Assembly (NCBI GenBank): GCA_947460225.1 | Contig: CANHHI010000003.1 | Location: 1-33,133 of the forward strand | Length of the DNA stretch: 33,133 nt | Direction: 5' to 3' | Source of the DNA: Flavobacteriales bacterium | GTDB lineage: Bacteria; Bacteroidota; Bacteroidia; Flavobacteriales_D; CANHHI01 | Shown here: piece after piece, positions 19,541-28,904 of the stretch | Layout: each line of letters opens with the position of its first letter | Numbering within the stretch: position 1 is the first letter of the stretch | Position numbers and translations under genes: made by a program | The notes under the pieces: generated by a model | Told to the model about the DNA's origin: nothing | The model's database searches: none | The model's input: only the letters and a program-made list of their open reading frames with translations

Positions 19541-20878
19541 ATGAAAAGAAATTTGTTTTTATTGCTATTTGCAATGAGTACCTTTCTGCATGCGCAGGAT
19601 ACTTTAAGGCTAGATTTAGCAACCGCAAAGCAAAAAGCACTCGCCCATAACCTGGCTTTGAGACAAACTGCCTTATCCAGACTTGCCGCACACAAAGAAG
19701 TATATGAAGCCTTAACGCAAGGTTTGTTTAATGTGCAAGCCAAGGCTGGTTTTACCGATAACATTACTTTGCCTGAACAAATTTTGCCAGGAGAAATACT
19801 TAATAAACCCGGTGAGTTTATTCCTGTCAAGTTTGGTACAAAATATGGCTTTAATACCAATGTTTCGGCTAATTTACTGCTATTTGATGCCAATTATGTT
19901 GTTGCGGTGCAGGCAGCAAAGGCTTACGAAGCCCTTTTAAAAGGACAAGAAAAAAATGCAAAACACCAGGCTTTAAATGCTGTTTCCATGGCGTATTATG
20001 CCACGCTCGCTGCAAGAGAGAGCATTGTTGTTTTGGCAAGTAATTTGAGCAATGCGGAAAAAATGTTGGAAGACCTGAAAAAAGTACTCGCCAGTGGCTT
20101 GATAGAAGAGACGGACGTGGACCAAATGCTTTTGAATGTTACCCGCATACGCAATAGTTTGTATGTAGCCAATATTCAAAGAGAATTAGGTGATAAAATG
20201 TTAAACTTTCAAATGGGAGAGCCTTTGCATACACCCTTGGTTTTTCAAGATAGTTTAGCATTGATGTGGGATTTAGCCGTGCAAGATGCGCCATCTTGGT
20301 ATGAAATGCCTTTTTCAGTGGAGGAACATGGCTTGTATCAATCAGCTTTTGAACAAGTGCGCTTGCAGAAAAAAAATCGTTTGAGATACCAAACTGCTTT
20401 TTTGCCTAATTTATCGGCTTTTGGTGCTTATACTTATGCCAAAAACACGCAAAATTTTGACTTTGGACAAAGACAAGGTTGGTTTTCAGCAACTGCATGG
20501 GGTTTGAATTTGAGTTTGCCTATTTTTTCTAGTGGCAATAAAATCATATCCATACAAAAAGCCAAAATAAACCTGGATAAATCTAAATTGCAGCTGGAAG
20601 AAACAAGCGAACAACTTGATTTGCAAATGCAACAAGCATTAACGGATTATTCTTCTGCTTATGCGTCTTATACCAATGCTTTGCAAAATGTAGAACTTTC
20701 CACTAAGATTTTGCGCAAAACAGAGCTTAAATTTAATGCAGGTACTGCCAACAGTTTGGATTATACACAGGCTTTGCAACAAGCCTTGTCGGCACAAAGC
20801 GATAAAATCCAGAGCCTTTTGGCTTTGCTCAATGCGAAAACTAAAATAGAAAACTTAAAACAAAATATAAATAACTAA
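19541..20878 (+). CDS. TolC-family outer-membrane efflux protein
   Basis: MKRNLFLLLFAMSTFLHAQDTLRLDLATAKQKALAHNLALRQTALSR; C-terminal coiled coil LRKTELKFNAGTANSLDYTQALQQALSAQ. Confidence 0.92.
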   Translation: MKRNLFLLLFAMSTFLHAQDTLRLDLATAKQKALAHNLALRQTALSRLAAHKEVYEALTQGLFNVQAKAGFTDNITLPEQILPGEILNKPGEFIPVKFGTKYGFNTNVSANLLLFDANYVVAVQAAKAYEALLKGQEKNAKHQALNAVSMAYYATLAARESIVVLASNLSNAEKMLEDLKKVLASGLIEETDVDQMLLNVTRIRNSLYVANIQRELGDKMLNFQMGEPLHTPLVFQDSLALMWDLAVQDAPSWYEMPFSVEEHGLYQSAFEQVRLQKKNRLRYQTAFLPNLSAFGAYTYAKNTQNFDFGQRQGWFSATAWGLNLSLPIFSSGNKIISIQKAKINLDKSKLQLEETSEQLDLQMQQALTDYSSAYASYTNALQNVELSTKILRKTELKFNAGTANSLDYTQALQQALSAQSDKIQSLLALLNAKTKIENLKQNINN

Positions 20879-20881
20879 AAC

Positions 20882-22000
20882 ATGGCTAAATTTTTAAATC
20901 CTTTCTTATTGTTGCTTTTGCTGGCATCTTGCACGGGAAAAAATCAAACAGAACAACAGGATAAAACGGCTTTGATTGCCGAGCAAAAACGCTTGCGCAC
21001 AGCTTTGCAAGAAATAGAAGAAAAACTGACGGCTTTGGACACCAACACCAATAACCGTGCTTTGGTTTATACACAAAAAGTGGAGCGTGGTACTTTTCAG
21101 CATTTTGTAGATGCCCAAGGCAGTTTGGAAAGCAAACAGACTTTGCAAATTTTTGCCGAAGTGCCGGGTAAAGTGATGCGCATAGAAGTGAAAGAAGGGC
21201 AGGCGGTTTCGCAAGGAACGGTGCTGATGCGCATGGAAACAGACATCATAGACCAACAAATCAAAGAACTGAAAAGTGCTTTTGAATTTGCCAGTTTCAC
21301 GTATGAAAAACAAAAATCGCTACACGATCAAGGCGTTGCATCGCTTTTGGAATATAAAACGGCTAAAAATAACTTTGAAAGTGTACAGCAAAAATTGAAA
21401 GCCATGCAAAATCAAAGGGAAAAATCTATTGTTACTGCGCCAATTTCTGGCTATGTGGATAAAATTTATGCCCGTGCAGGTGAAATCAATGCAGGACAAA
21501 TGCCAGCTTTTCGTTTGGTGAACACCGATAATATTTATGCTGAATTTGAAATGAGCGAGTCTTATGTGGGGCGCATAGAAAAAGGTGCTTTGGCTGAGGT
21601 TTCTGTGCCAACCTTGCAAGCCAAGTTTGAAAACTTACAAGTAACGCACGCAGGGCAATACATACACCCCAACAACAGAACGTTTACCGTGCAAATCGCG
21701 CTGAAAAAAGACAAACGCTTGGTGCCCAATTTGATTGTGAAAGCCAAAATCAAAGATTTTGAAGAAAAAAATACCCTGGTGATTCCTTCTTTTTGCGTGC
21801 AACAAGACAACAAAGGCAATGCTTATGTGTATGTTGTGGCAGAAGGGCAAAAAGCCGAAAAAAGAGCGGTGCAATTGGGTATGCAATACGAGCAAAATCA
21901 ACAAATATTAGAAGGGCTTACAGCAGGAGAGCTTTTGGTGGTAAAAGGATTTAAAAATATCCGACAAGGACAGGCTTTGCAAGTAAAAATGGATAACTAA
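20882..22000 (+). CDS. RND efflux periplasmic adaptor (MFP) lipoprotein
   Basis: LLLLLLASCTGKN lipobox; VPGKVMRIEVKEGQAVSQGTVLMRMET; TAPISGYVDKIYARAGEINAGQ. Confidence 0.94.
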   Translation: MAKFLNPFLLLLLLASCTGKNQTEQQDKTALIAEQKRLRTALQEIEEKLTALDTNTNNRALVYTQKVERGTFQHFVDAQGSLESKQTLQIFAEVPGKVMRIEVKEGQAVSQGTVLMRMETDIIDQQIKELKSAFEFASFTYEKQKSLHDQGVASLLEYKTAKNNFESVQQKLKAMQNQREKSIVTAPISGYVDKIYARAGEINAGQMPAFRLVNTDNIYAEFEMSESYVGRIEKGALAEVSVPTLQAKFENLQVTHAGQYIHPNNRTFTVQIALKKDKRLVPNLIVKAKIKDFEEKNTLVIPSFCVQQDNKGNAYVYVVAEGQKAEKRAVQLGMQYEQNQQILEGLTAGELLVVKGFKNIRQGQALQVKMDN

Positions 22001-22002
22001 TC

Positions 22003-25000
22003 ATGCAAAAAGAAACCAAATATAAAGAATTTGCCCTATCTTCTTGGGCAGTGGACAACAACAAAACGGTTTACCTCATTACTTTTTTGGTGTTTTTGTG
22101 GGGCTTGATAGCTTATACGTCTATGCCCAAAGAAGCGTTTCCGGAAATTGTTATTCCAGAAATTTATGTGAGTACGCCTTACCCTGGCTATTCCCCAGAT
22201 ATGGTGGAAGATAAAATCACAAGGGCTTTTGAAAAGGAAATTTATACCGTAAAAGGCGTAAAAAAAGTATCTTCCCAGTCGGTGCAAGGCTTTTCGTCTA
22301 TTAAAGTGGAATTTGACTATAAAGTGCCTATTTCCGAGGGTTTGCGCAAGGTTAAAGATGCGGTGGACAAGGCTCGGGCTAAAAAGGAATTTCCAAGGGA
22401 TTTGCCCATGGAGCCTATGATTTTTGAGGCGGATATGTCGCAGATGCCGATTGTGAATATTAACTTATCGGGGGATTATAGCGCAGAACAGCTCAATGAT
22501 TATGCAGAACTTTTGAAAGACCGCATAGAAGAACTCGCTGAAATCAACAAAGTAGATATAAGAGGCGTTCAGAAAAAAGAATTACTTATAGAAATAGACC
22601 CTGCACAAGCCACAGCACGTGATGTAAGTTTTACGGACATAGAAAATGCGGTGCGCTCGGAAAATGTTAATATTTCTAGCGGTGAACTTTTAGACCAAGG
22701 TATTCGCAGAGCTATTAACATTAACGCAGAGTTAAAAGACGCCAAAGATTTTGAAAATATTGTTGTCAAGCAACACCAGGGGCAACCCATTTATTTGCGA
22801 GATGTAGCCCGTGTGAAATTCACCTTTGCCGATGTGTCTTCATTTGCAAGGGAATTTAAAAAACCTGTGGTGATGCTGGACGTGAAAAAACGTTCTGGCG
22901 AAAATCTTTTGGAGGCTTCTGATAAAATCAGAACGCTTTTGCGCCATATTTGGTCAAGCGGAGAATTGCCAGCAGATTTAAGTTATACCCTCACCAACGA
23001 CCTTTCCAGAAACACGAGAGGGCAGGTGAGCAATTTGGAAAATTCCATTATTTTGGGTGTGCTTTTGGTGGTTGGTGTGCTTTTGTTCTTTATGGGCTTG
23101 GGCAACGCGCTTTTTGTGGGTGTAGCCATACCACTTTCTATGCTGATGTCTTTTATGATTTTGCGCAGTTTGGGCATTACCCTCAACGTGATGGTTTTGT
23201 TTTCTTTGGTTTTGGCATTGGGCATGCTGGTGGACAACGGCATTGTGGTGGTGGAAAACGTTTATCGCTGGCTAGATGAAGGCATGGACAGAATTTCTGC
23301 CACAAAACGTGCCGTAGGTGAAGTCGCTTATCCGATTATTGCCTCCACAGCCACCACTTTGGCGGCGTTTATTCCCTTGGCATTATGGCCAGGCATTATG
23401 GGGGAATTTATGAAATACTTGCCCATTACTTTGATTATTGTGCTAAGTTCTTCGCTTTTTGTGGCATTGGTTATCAATCCAGCTTTGGCGGCTTATTTTA
23501 TGAAGCCATCGAGTGCGCAACAAGCAGAAAAAACAAAACCCAGCAAAAAATTGTGGATACTGGTGGTTTTGGGCTTGGTATTTATTTTGATAGGCTGGCG
23601 CACGGTGGGCAATCTAATGGTGCTTTTTGCGCTGTTTAGCTATCTCAACAAGGTTTTTTTAATTCCTAAATCTTACGCTTTCCAAAATAAATTTTTGCCA
23701 AAATTGGAAAATGCGTATCAAAAAACTTTGCGGTTTGCTTTAAAAAATAAAAATCCAAGGCGTTTTACTTTGGGCACTTTTGCCTTGCTTTTTGTGTCCT
23801 TTGTGCTTTTGGGCGTTTTCACCCCTAAGGTTGAATTTTTCCCAGTCAATGAACCAACCTATATCAATGTTTTGATAGAAATGCCGATGGGTACAGATAT
23901 TGAACAAATGAACAATATCACCCGTCAGGTGGAAAATATTACCGAGCAAGTGCTTGGCAAATACAAAGATGTATATGGCATAAACGCAAAAACCCAAGAC
24001 ACCTTGCGCTTTGTGGAGTCTATGATTGCGCAAGTTGGGCAAGGAGCTTCCGATCCCAATGACGGCGTTGCCCTCAACGATACGCCCAATAAGGCACGTT
24101 TAACGGTTTCTTTTTCAGAGTTTGAATACAGAAATGGCGTGTCCACAGGCGAGGTGATGAAAGAACTGCGCCATGCCTTGGTGGGTGTTTTTCCTGCGGA
24201 TATAAAAATTGCTGTGGATAAAAACCGCTCTGGACCACCGCAAGAACCGCCTATCAACATAGAGGTGCGTGGGCATGCGGGTAGCCGTTATGAAGATATT
24301 TTAGATGCAGCCGATGATTTATTGGGCTATATTGGGCAAAAAAACATTGCGGGTATAGAAAATTTAAAAATGGATATAGAAATCAGCCGTCCTGAAATGC
24401 CTTTGCATATAGATAGGGAAAAAGCTCGGTTTTTGGGTTTATCCACCCAGCAGATTGCGTATCACGTGCGTACGGCTTTGTTTGGTAGTCAATTTTCAAC
24501 CTATAAACAAGGCAAAGAGGTGTATGATGTGAATTTGCGCTATCAAGACGAAGATAGATACAATTTAAATTTACTCTTAGACCAAAAAATTGTGTTTAGA
24601 GACCAAATTACGGGTAAATTGCTGAGTATTCCTTTGAGTGCCGTTTTGGAAGCCCCTAAAAAGACTTCCAGTTTTTCGGCGGTGAATAGATTAAATCAAC
24701 AGCGTTTGGTGCGTTTGAAATCGCAAGTTAGCGAGGGTTATAACGCCAATGAGGTTGTGCAAAACATCAAACAAACCTTGTCGGGTTATACCATGCCCGA
24801 TGGATTTATGTATAAATTCACGGGGCAACAAGAAGAGCAAGCCAAGGAGATGAAATTTTTGAGCACTGCGCTTTTGATAGCGGTATTTTTGGTGTTTTTA
24901 ATTATCGTGATGCAATTTAATTCTATTTCCACGCCTTTGATTATTATGTCGGCGGTGGTTTTGAGTTTGATTGGGGTTTTGCTTGGACTGGTGATTTTCC

Positions 25001-25461
25001 AGCGTCCCTTTATCATCATTATGACCATGATTGGGATTATCTCGCTGGCAGGTGTGGTGGTAAACAACGCCATTGTGCTTATTGACTATACGCAGGTTTT
25101 GGTGAATAAACGCAAGGACGAACTTGGGCTGTCATCTGACGAATATTTGGAGGAATCTGATATGAAAGCCTGCATTGTCAAAGGAGGCACAACACGTTTG
25201 CGCCCAGTACTGCTCACGGCAATTACCACCATTTTGGGATTGATACCTATGGCAGTGGGCATTAACATTAACTTTTTGACTTGGCTTTCGGATTACGATG
25301 CCAATATTTATTTGGGCGGAGAAAACGCATTGTTTTTTGGTGCCATGAGTGAGGCGATTATCTACGGTTTGGTGTTTGCCACCTTCTTGACTTTGGTGAT
25401 TGTCCCGGTGATGTATTTGCTTTTGTATAAATTAAAAAGGCGTTTAGCTAAAAATGGATAG
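22003..25461 (+). CDS. RND efflux transporter permease (AcrB/MexF-like)
   Basis: 1152 aa; PEIVIPEIYVSTPYPGYSPDMVEDKITR, LALGMLVDNGIVVVENVYRWLDEG, GGTTRLRPVLLTAITTILGLIPMA. Confidence 0.96.
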   Translation: MQKETKYKEFALSSWAVDNNKTVYLITFLVFLWGLIAYTSMPKEAFPEIVIPEIYVSTPYPGYSPDMVEDKITRAFEKEIYTVKGVKKVSSQSVQGFSSIKVEFDYKVPISEGLRKVKDAVDKARAKKEFPRDLPMEPMIFEADMSQMPIVNINLSGDYSAEQLNDYAELLKDRIEELAEINKVDIRGVQKKELLIEIDPAQATARDVSFTDIENAVRSENVNISSGELLDQGIRRAININAELKDAKDFENIVVKQHQGQPIYLRDVARVKFTFADVSSFAREFKKPVVMLDVKKRSGENLLEASDKIRTLLRHIWSSGELPADLSYTLTNDLSRNTRGQVSNLENSIILGVLLVVGVLLFFMGLGNALFVGVAIPLSMLMSFMILRSLGITLNVMVLFSLVLALGMLVDNGIVVVENVYRWLDEGMDRISATKRAVGEVAYPIIASTATTLAAFIPLALWPGIMGEFMKYLPITLIIVLSSSLFVALVINPALAAYFMKPSSAQQAEKTKPSKKLWILVVLGLVFILIGWRTVGNLMVLFALFSYLNKVFLIPKSYAFQNKFLPKLENAYQKTLRFALKNKNPRRFTLGTFALLFVSFVLLGVFTPKVEFFPVNEPTYINVLIEMPMGTDIEQMNNITRQVENITEQVLGKYKDVYGINAKTQDTLRFVESMIAQVGQGASDPNDGVALNDTPNKARLTVSFSEFEYRNGVSTGEVMKELRHALVGVFPADIKIAVDKNRSGPPQEPPINIEVRGHAGSRYEDILDAADDLLGYIGQKNIAGIENLKMDIEISRPEMPLHIDREKARFLGLSTQQIAYHVRTALFGSQFSTYKQGKEVYDVNLRYQDEDRYNLNLLLDQKIVFRDQITGKLLSIPLSAVLEAPKKTSSFSAVNRLNQQRLVRLKSQVSEGYNANEVVQNIKQTLSGYTMPDGFMYKFTGQQEEQAKEMKFLSTALLIAVFLVFLIIVMQFNSISTPLIIMSAVVLSLIGVLLGLVIFQRPFIIIMTMIGIISLAGVVVNNAIVLIDYTQVLVNKRKDELGLSSDEYLEESDMKACIVKGGTTRLRPVLLTAITTILGLIPMAVGININFLTWLSDYDANIYLGGENALFFGAMSEAIIYGLVFATFLTLVIVPVMYLLLYKLKRRLAKNG

Positions 25462-25470
25462 GAAACAAAA

Positions 25471-25498
25471 AAATCGGGCAATTGCCCGATTTTTTTTA
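25471..25498. terminator. Bidirectional terminator
   Basis: AAATCGGGCAATTGCCCGATTT palindrome with flanking A and T runs between convergent genes. Confidence 0.88.
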
Positions 25499-25516
25499 TG
25501 TTTTATTTAGTTTTAT

Positions 25517-26680
25517 TTATTCTAGTTCAAATATTGCTTGAATTTCCACAGGAACACCCAAAGGCAAAGAACTTGTGCCCAAACTTGCTCGGGCATGTTT
25601 GCCTTTATCTCCTAAAATAGCAACCAATAAATTCGAGGCTTCATTGAGTAGTTTGGCGTGGTTTTGGTAATCTTCCGTTGTGTTGAAAAAGCCCGTGAGT
25701 TGCACGGTTTGTTTGACTTTACGCCAATCATTGTCTGTGGCTTTGTAGAGCACTGCCAAAACATTTAACAGCGTTGTTCTTGTGTTTTGCATGGCGTCCG
25801 CTTCGGAAATATCTCTGCCAATTTTGCCCACAAACTCAGGTTTTCCCTCCTTTAAGCCAATTTGATTGATATACACCAATTTGCCCACAATGGTGTAAGG
25901 GCGATAATTCCCCACAGGCTCAGGAACTTGGGGTAAAGTGATATTCATTTTTTCCAAACGTGCTTCAATCTCTTGATTTTTGCTGGGTTTTTCGCTTGTA
26001 TCATTTATCTTTGGATTGATGCCTTGCAGGGCTTTGGCAATTTCTGCCAAACGTGCACCTTGTAAGCGAGCTAAATACAATTCAGAAGCAGAAGGTCTTT
26101 CTCCACCTGCACCTGCTAAACTGCTTGTGCCATAAGGACTATTGCCTTGTGGAACGGATTTATCCACCTGTGCCATACCTGCCATGCCCGTTGGTATAAT
26201 CAACATGCCGTGCGATGCCAAAGCATGCCAAACGGATAACATGGCTGTTTCCTTGCCTGCGCCACTGCCTGCGGACATAAAAACGGTGCTTGGTTTTCCC
26301 GCCAATTTTTGTTCCGACCACAGTGGAATGGTTTGGCTGAGAAAGGCTGAAAATGCCGTGCTCATACCACCAAAATACACGGGACTTCCCCATGCTATCC
26401 CCTGGTACATGGGTAATTCTTCTACCTGCACAACAGGCAAATTATCCCAAGCCTGTTTTTTATTGGTTTGGTCAGGAATTCGTTTTAGGATAGCTTTGCA
26501 ATCGGCTATGCTTTCTACGCCTTCAGCTATGGCTTTTGCCATTTGGAAAGTGCCTCCGTTTTCAGAATGAAAGACCACCAAAATTTTTGTGCTGTCTTTT
26601 ATCATAGGCTTTGTTTTTTGCGGTGCGCCGTTTGCAATGCCATAAGACAACAAACCGATACCGATAATCAATTTCTTCAT
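25517..26680 (-). CDS. Putatively exported fusion: WrbA-like flavodoxin/quinone oxidoreductase + RidA (YjgF/YER057c) domain
   Basis: N-terminal signal peptide (MKKLIIGIGLLSYGIANGAPQ). WrbA-like KILVVFHSENGGTFQMAKAIAEGV, AWGSPVYFGGMSTAFSAFL, GKPSTVFMSAGSGAGKETAMLSVWHALASHGMLIIPTG. RidA part IEARLEKMNITLPQVPEPVGNYRPYTIVGKLVYINQIGLKEG...GKHARASLGTSSLPLGVPVEIQAIFELE. Confidence 0.87.
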   Translation of the reverse strand: MKKLIIGIGLLSYGIANGAPQKTKPMIKDSTKILVVFHSENGGTFQMAKAIAEGVESIADCKAILKRIPDQTNKKQAWDNLPVVQVEELPMYQGIAWGSPVYFGGMSTAFSAFLSQTIPLWSEQKLAGKPSTVFMSAGSGAGKETAMLSVWHALASHGMLIIPTGMAGMAQVDKSVPQGNSPYGTSSLAGAGGERPSASELYLARLQGARLAEIAKALQGINPKINDTSEKPSKNQEIEARLEKMNITLPQVPEPVGNYRPYTIVGKLVYINQIGLKEGKPEFVGKIGRDISEADAMQNTRTTLLNVLAVLYKATDNDWRKVKQTVQLTGFFNTTEDYQNHAKLLNEASNLLVAILGDKGKHARASLGTSSLPLGVPVEIQAIFELE

Positions 26681-26707
26681 GTTTTTATCTATAATAATTC
26701 TACGCTG

Positions 26708-27061
26708 TTAGCACCTTTCGGCAACCTTTGGATTTTTCAACAAATAATTTATGCCCCATTTTTCCATGCTTTCCAATACCGGGCATAGTTCTTTGCCAAA
26801 GTCTGTTAAAAAATATTCCACTTTTGGCGGTATCACGCTATGTACCTGCTTGTATATTAACCCGTCTGCGAGCAATTCTTGTATTTGCTTGCTTAAAACA
26901 CGCCGACTAATGTTTTTAATATTTCGTTCTATATCACTGGGTCTATGTACGCCTTTGGCAATAAAATGCAAAATATTCAATTTCCATTTTCCGCCAATAA
27001 TCACCAAAGTGATTGCCATGGGGCATAAATTTTTTTCTGTTTCTTTTGGTGTTTCTATCAT
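26708..27061 (-). CDS. HxlR-family winged-helix transcriptional regulator
   Basis: LCPMAITLVIIGGKWKLNILHFIAKGVHRPSDIERNIKNISRRVLSKQIQELLADGLI...PKVEYFLTDFGKELCPVLESMEKWG. Confidence 0.95.
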   Translation of the reverse strand: MIETPKETEKNLCPMAITLVIIGGKWKLNILHFIAKGVHRPSDIERNIKNISRRVLSKQIQELLADGLIYKQVHSVIPPKVEYFLTDFGKELCPVLESMEKWGINYLLKNPKVAERC

Positions 27062-27114
27062 GCTAAAAATTCATTTGTGCTTAATTTATCCCTTAGGGCA
27101 TAAAAAATCCCTAC

Positions 27115-27145
27115 TTGCTTGTCGCTTTGTTTTCATTTAACTTTG
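27115..27145 (+). promoter_or_regulatory. Promoter for the nitroreductase operon (TTG-N20-TAACTTTG)
   Basis: TTG 27115-27117, 20 nt, TAACTTTG 27138-27145; CDS start 27168. Confidence 0.55.
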
Positions 27146-27149
27146 TATG

Positions 27150-27179
27150 CAAATATAGTAGATAATTATGAAACCACAA
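27150..27179 (-). promoter_or_regulatory. Promoter for hxlR and the WrbA-RidA gene (TTG-N19-TATATTTG on minus)
   Basis: Minus strand: TTG (27179-27177), 19 nt, TATATTTG (27157-27150). Confidence 0.4.
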
Positions 27180-27836
27180 GAAATTTTAGATGCCTTGCAG
27201 TGGCGATATTCGGTTAAAAAATTTGATGCGGGCAAAAAAATAGAAGAGTCTATTTGGCAAAACATTTTAGACGCCGCTGTGCTTACACCGTCTTCGTTTG
27301 GTTTACAGCCTTGGCAATTTTTAGACGTGCGAAACGTTGAACTACGTGAAAAACTTGTACTTGCGAGCTACGGGCAAAAACAAGTAGCAGAATCTTCGCA
27401 TCTTTTGGTGCTGACTTGCAAAAAAACGATGGACCAGGCGCATTTAGACCGTTTCCTTGCGGTGTCTCAAAAAATTAGAAAAGCCAATGCGATGGCAATT
27501 ATAGGTGAAAATGGGGCAACAGATTATGCTGGAGAAAATTTTAAAGCCATTACGCTGTCTTTTATACAAAGTTTGAGTGCCGAGCAAAATTTTATTTGGA
27601 ATGCCAATCAGATTTATATCGTTTTGGGCAATATTCTCACAGTAGCAGCCATGCTTGGGATTGATGCCATTCCTATGGAAGGCTTTGAAGCGGAAAAATA
27701 CAATGAAATTTTACACATAGATAAAAATTATACCGCTAAATTAGTTGTGCCTTTTGGTTATCGAAGTGCCCAAGACAAGAATGCGACGTATAACAAAGTG
27801 CGCTTTGATAAATCGGAAATTGTTAAAATTATTTAA
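27168..27836 (+). CDS. Nitroreductase-family NAD(P)H-dependent oxidoreductase
   Basis: ILDALQWRYSVKKFDAGKKI, AAVLTPSSFGLQPWQFLDV, NAMAIIGENGA...IPMEGFEAEKYNEIL: NfsB-like FMN nitroreductase. Confidence 0.93.
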   Translation: MKPQEILDALQWRYSVKKFDAGKKIEESIWQNILDAAVLTPSSFGLQPWQFLDVRNVELREKLVLASYGQKQVAESSHLLVLTCKKTMDQAHLDRFLAVSQKIRKANAMAIIGENGATDYAGENFKAITLSFIQSLSAEQNFIWNANQIYIVLGNILTVAAMLGIDAIPMEGFEAEKYNEILHIDKNYTAKLVVPFGYRSAQDKNATYNKVRFDKSEIVKII

Positions 27837-27838
27837 AT

Positions 27839-28282
27839 ATGACACCTAATCAGTACCACAGTCTTTCCAAAGAAACAGTAGATAAATTATACGCTACTTA
27901 CTTTAGTTTAAAAAATTCTTCTGTACCTGCAGAATTGGCAATTTTAACAGAAGTGTTTGTTTCCAGAATAAATGCCTGCGATTTTTGCATAGGTTATCAC
28001 GTGAAAGATGCCCAAAAGCATGGTATTTCTCAAGAGAAAATAGATGCTGTGTCCATGGATGTTTATCAAGATGCTATGTGTTTGGATGAGCAAGAAAAAT
28101 GGGCTTTGCAATATGCTCATGCTGTAACCATAAATCAAAAAGAGCGTTATGAAGAGCTACATAAACAGCTAGAACAAACATTTACTTCTCAGCAAATTGT
28201 GGATTTAACTTTGGTTATATCCATTACGAATTGTTTTAATAAACTAACAGGTTCTTTAAAATATGCAACCTTAAATGCTTAG
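27839..28282 (+). CDS. Carboxymuconolactone decarboxylase/AhpD-like protein
   Basis: AILTEVFVSRINACDFCIGYHVKDAQKHG: CxxC...H AhpD-core motif. Confidence 0.88.
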   Translation: MTPNQYHSLSKETVDKLYATYFSLKNSSVPAELAILTEVFVSRINACDFCIGYHVKDAQKHGISQEKIDAVSMDVYQDAMCLDEQEKWALQYAHAVTINQKERYEELHKQLEQTFTSQQIVDLTLVISITNCFNKLTGSLKYATLNA

Positions 28283-28901
28283 TTTTATGGATATTTTTTT
28301 TCAATCTTTTATACTGGGTTTAGCTATAACCATTCCTGTTGGACCTGCTACTTTTTTGTGTATCAATAGCACCTTAAATCAGGGATTTAGACATGGTTTG
28401 GTTACCAGTATAGGGATAACTTTAGCAGACTCTTTGTACGCACTTGTTGCAGTTTTGGGTCTTGGCACCATTACTGTATTTACTAGCCAGTACGGGTTTA
28501 TTCCCCAAGTGTTGGGTTCTTTGTTTTTGGCTTACTTGGGTGTAAAAAACCTGCGTAAGTCATCCACTTTGGATGCCCAAAAAGTAGTGCGGGCTAGTCT
28601 TTTGAAAAACTTTTTGAGTAGTTTTTTCTTTACTTTGTCCAGCCCAGCTACTTTAATTTTATTCTTAGCTGCTATGAGTTTGGTGCAATTTCAAGCTGAT
28701 ATGACTAGGGATATTGTGTTTATATTGCTAGGATTTATGTTGGCGTGCATGGGTTTTTGGTTGCTGCTTATAAGTGTATTGCTCTTGTTCAAAAAGCGTT
28801 TATCTGAAAACGCCATTAACATGATGAATAAAATATCTGGTTTGATTTTTATTGGTTTTGCCCTTGTGGGTTTCTATATGTTCTTCAAAAATATCTTATA
28901 G
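28275..28901 (+). CDS. LysE/RhtB-family transporter
   Basis: FILGLAITIPVGPATFLCINSTLNQGFRHGLVTSIGITLADSLYALVAVLGLG and LGVKNLRKS: LysE family. Confidence 0.9.
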   Translation: MLSFMDIFFQSFILGLAITIPVGPATFLCINSTLNQGFRHGLVTSIGITLADSLYALVAVLGLGTITVFTSQYGFIPQVLGSLFLAYLGVKNLRKSSTLDAQKVVRASLLKNFLSSFFFTLSSPATLILFLAAMSLVQFQADMTRDIVFILLGFMLACMGFWLLLISVLLLFKKRLSENAINMMNKISGLIFIGFALVGFYMFFKNIL

Positions 28902-28904
28902 AAT

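Noticed and set aside
22950-23279. 109-aa plus-strand ORF in an alternate frame of the RND permease
   Set aside because: Composition reflects the overlapping permease codons; no independent support.
19541-25461. TolC-MFP-RND operon as a novel system
   Set aside because: Standard tripartite RND efflux organisation; nothing unusual noticed beyond a good promoter.
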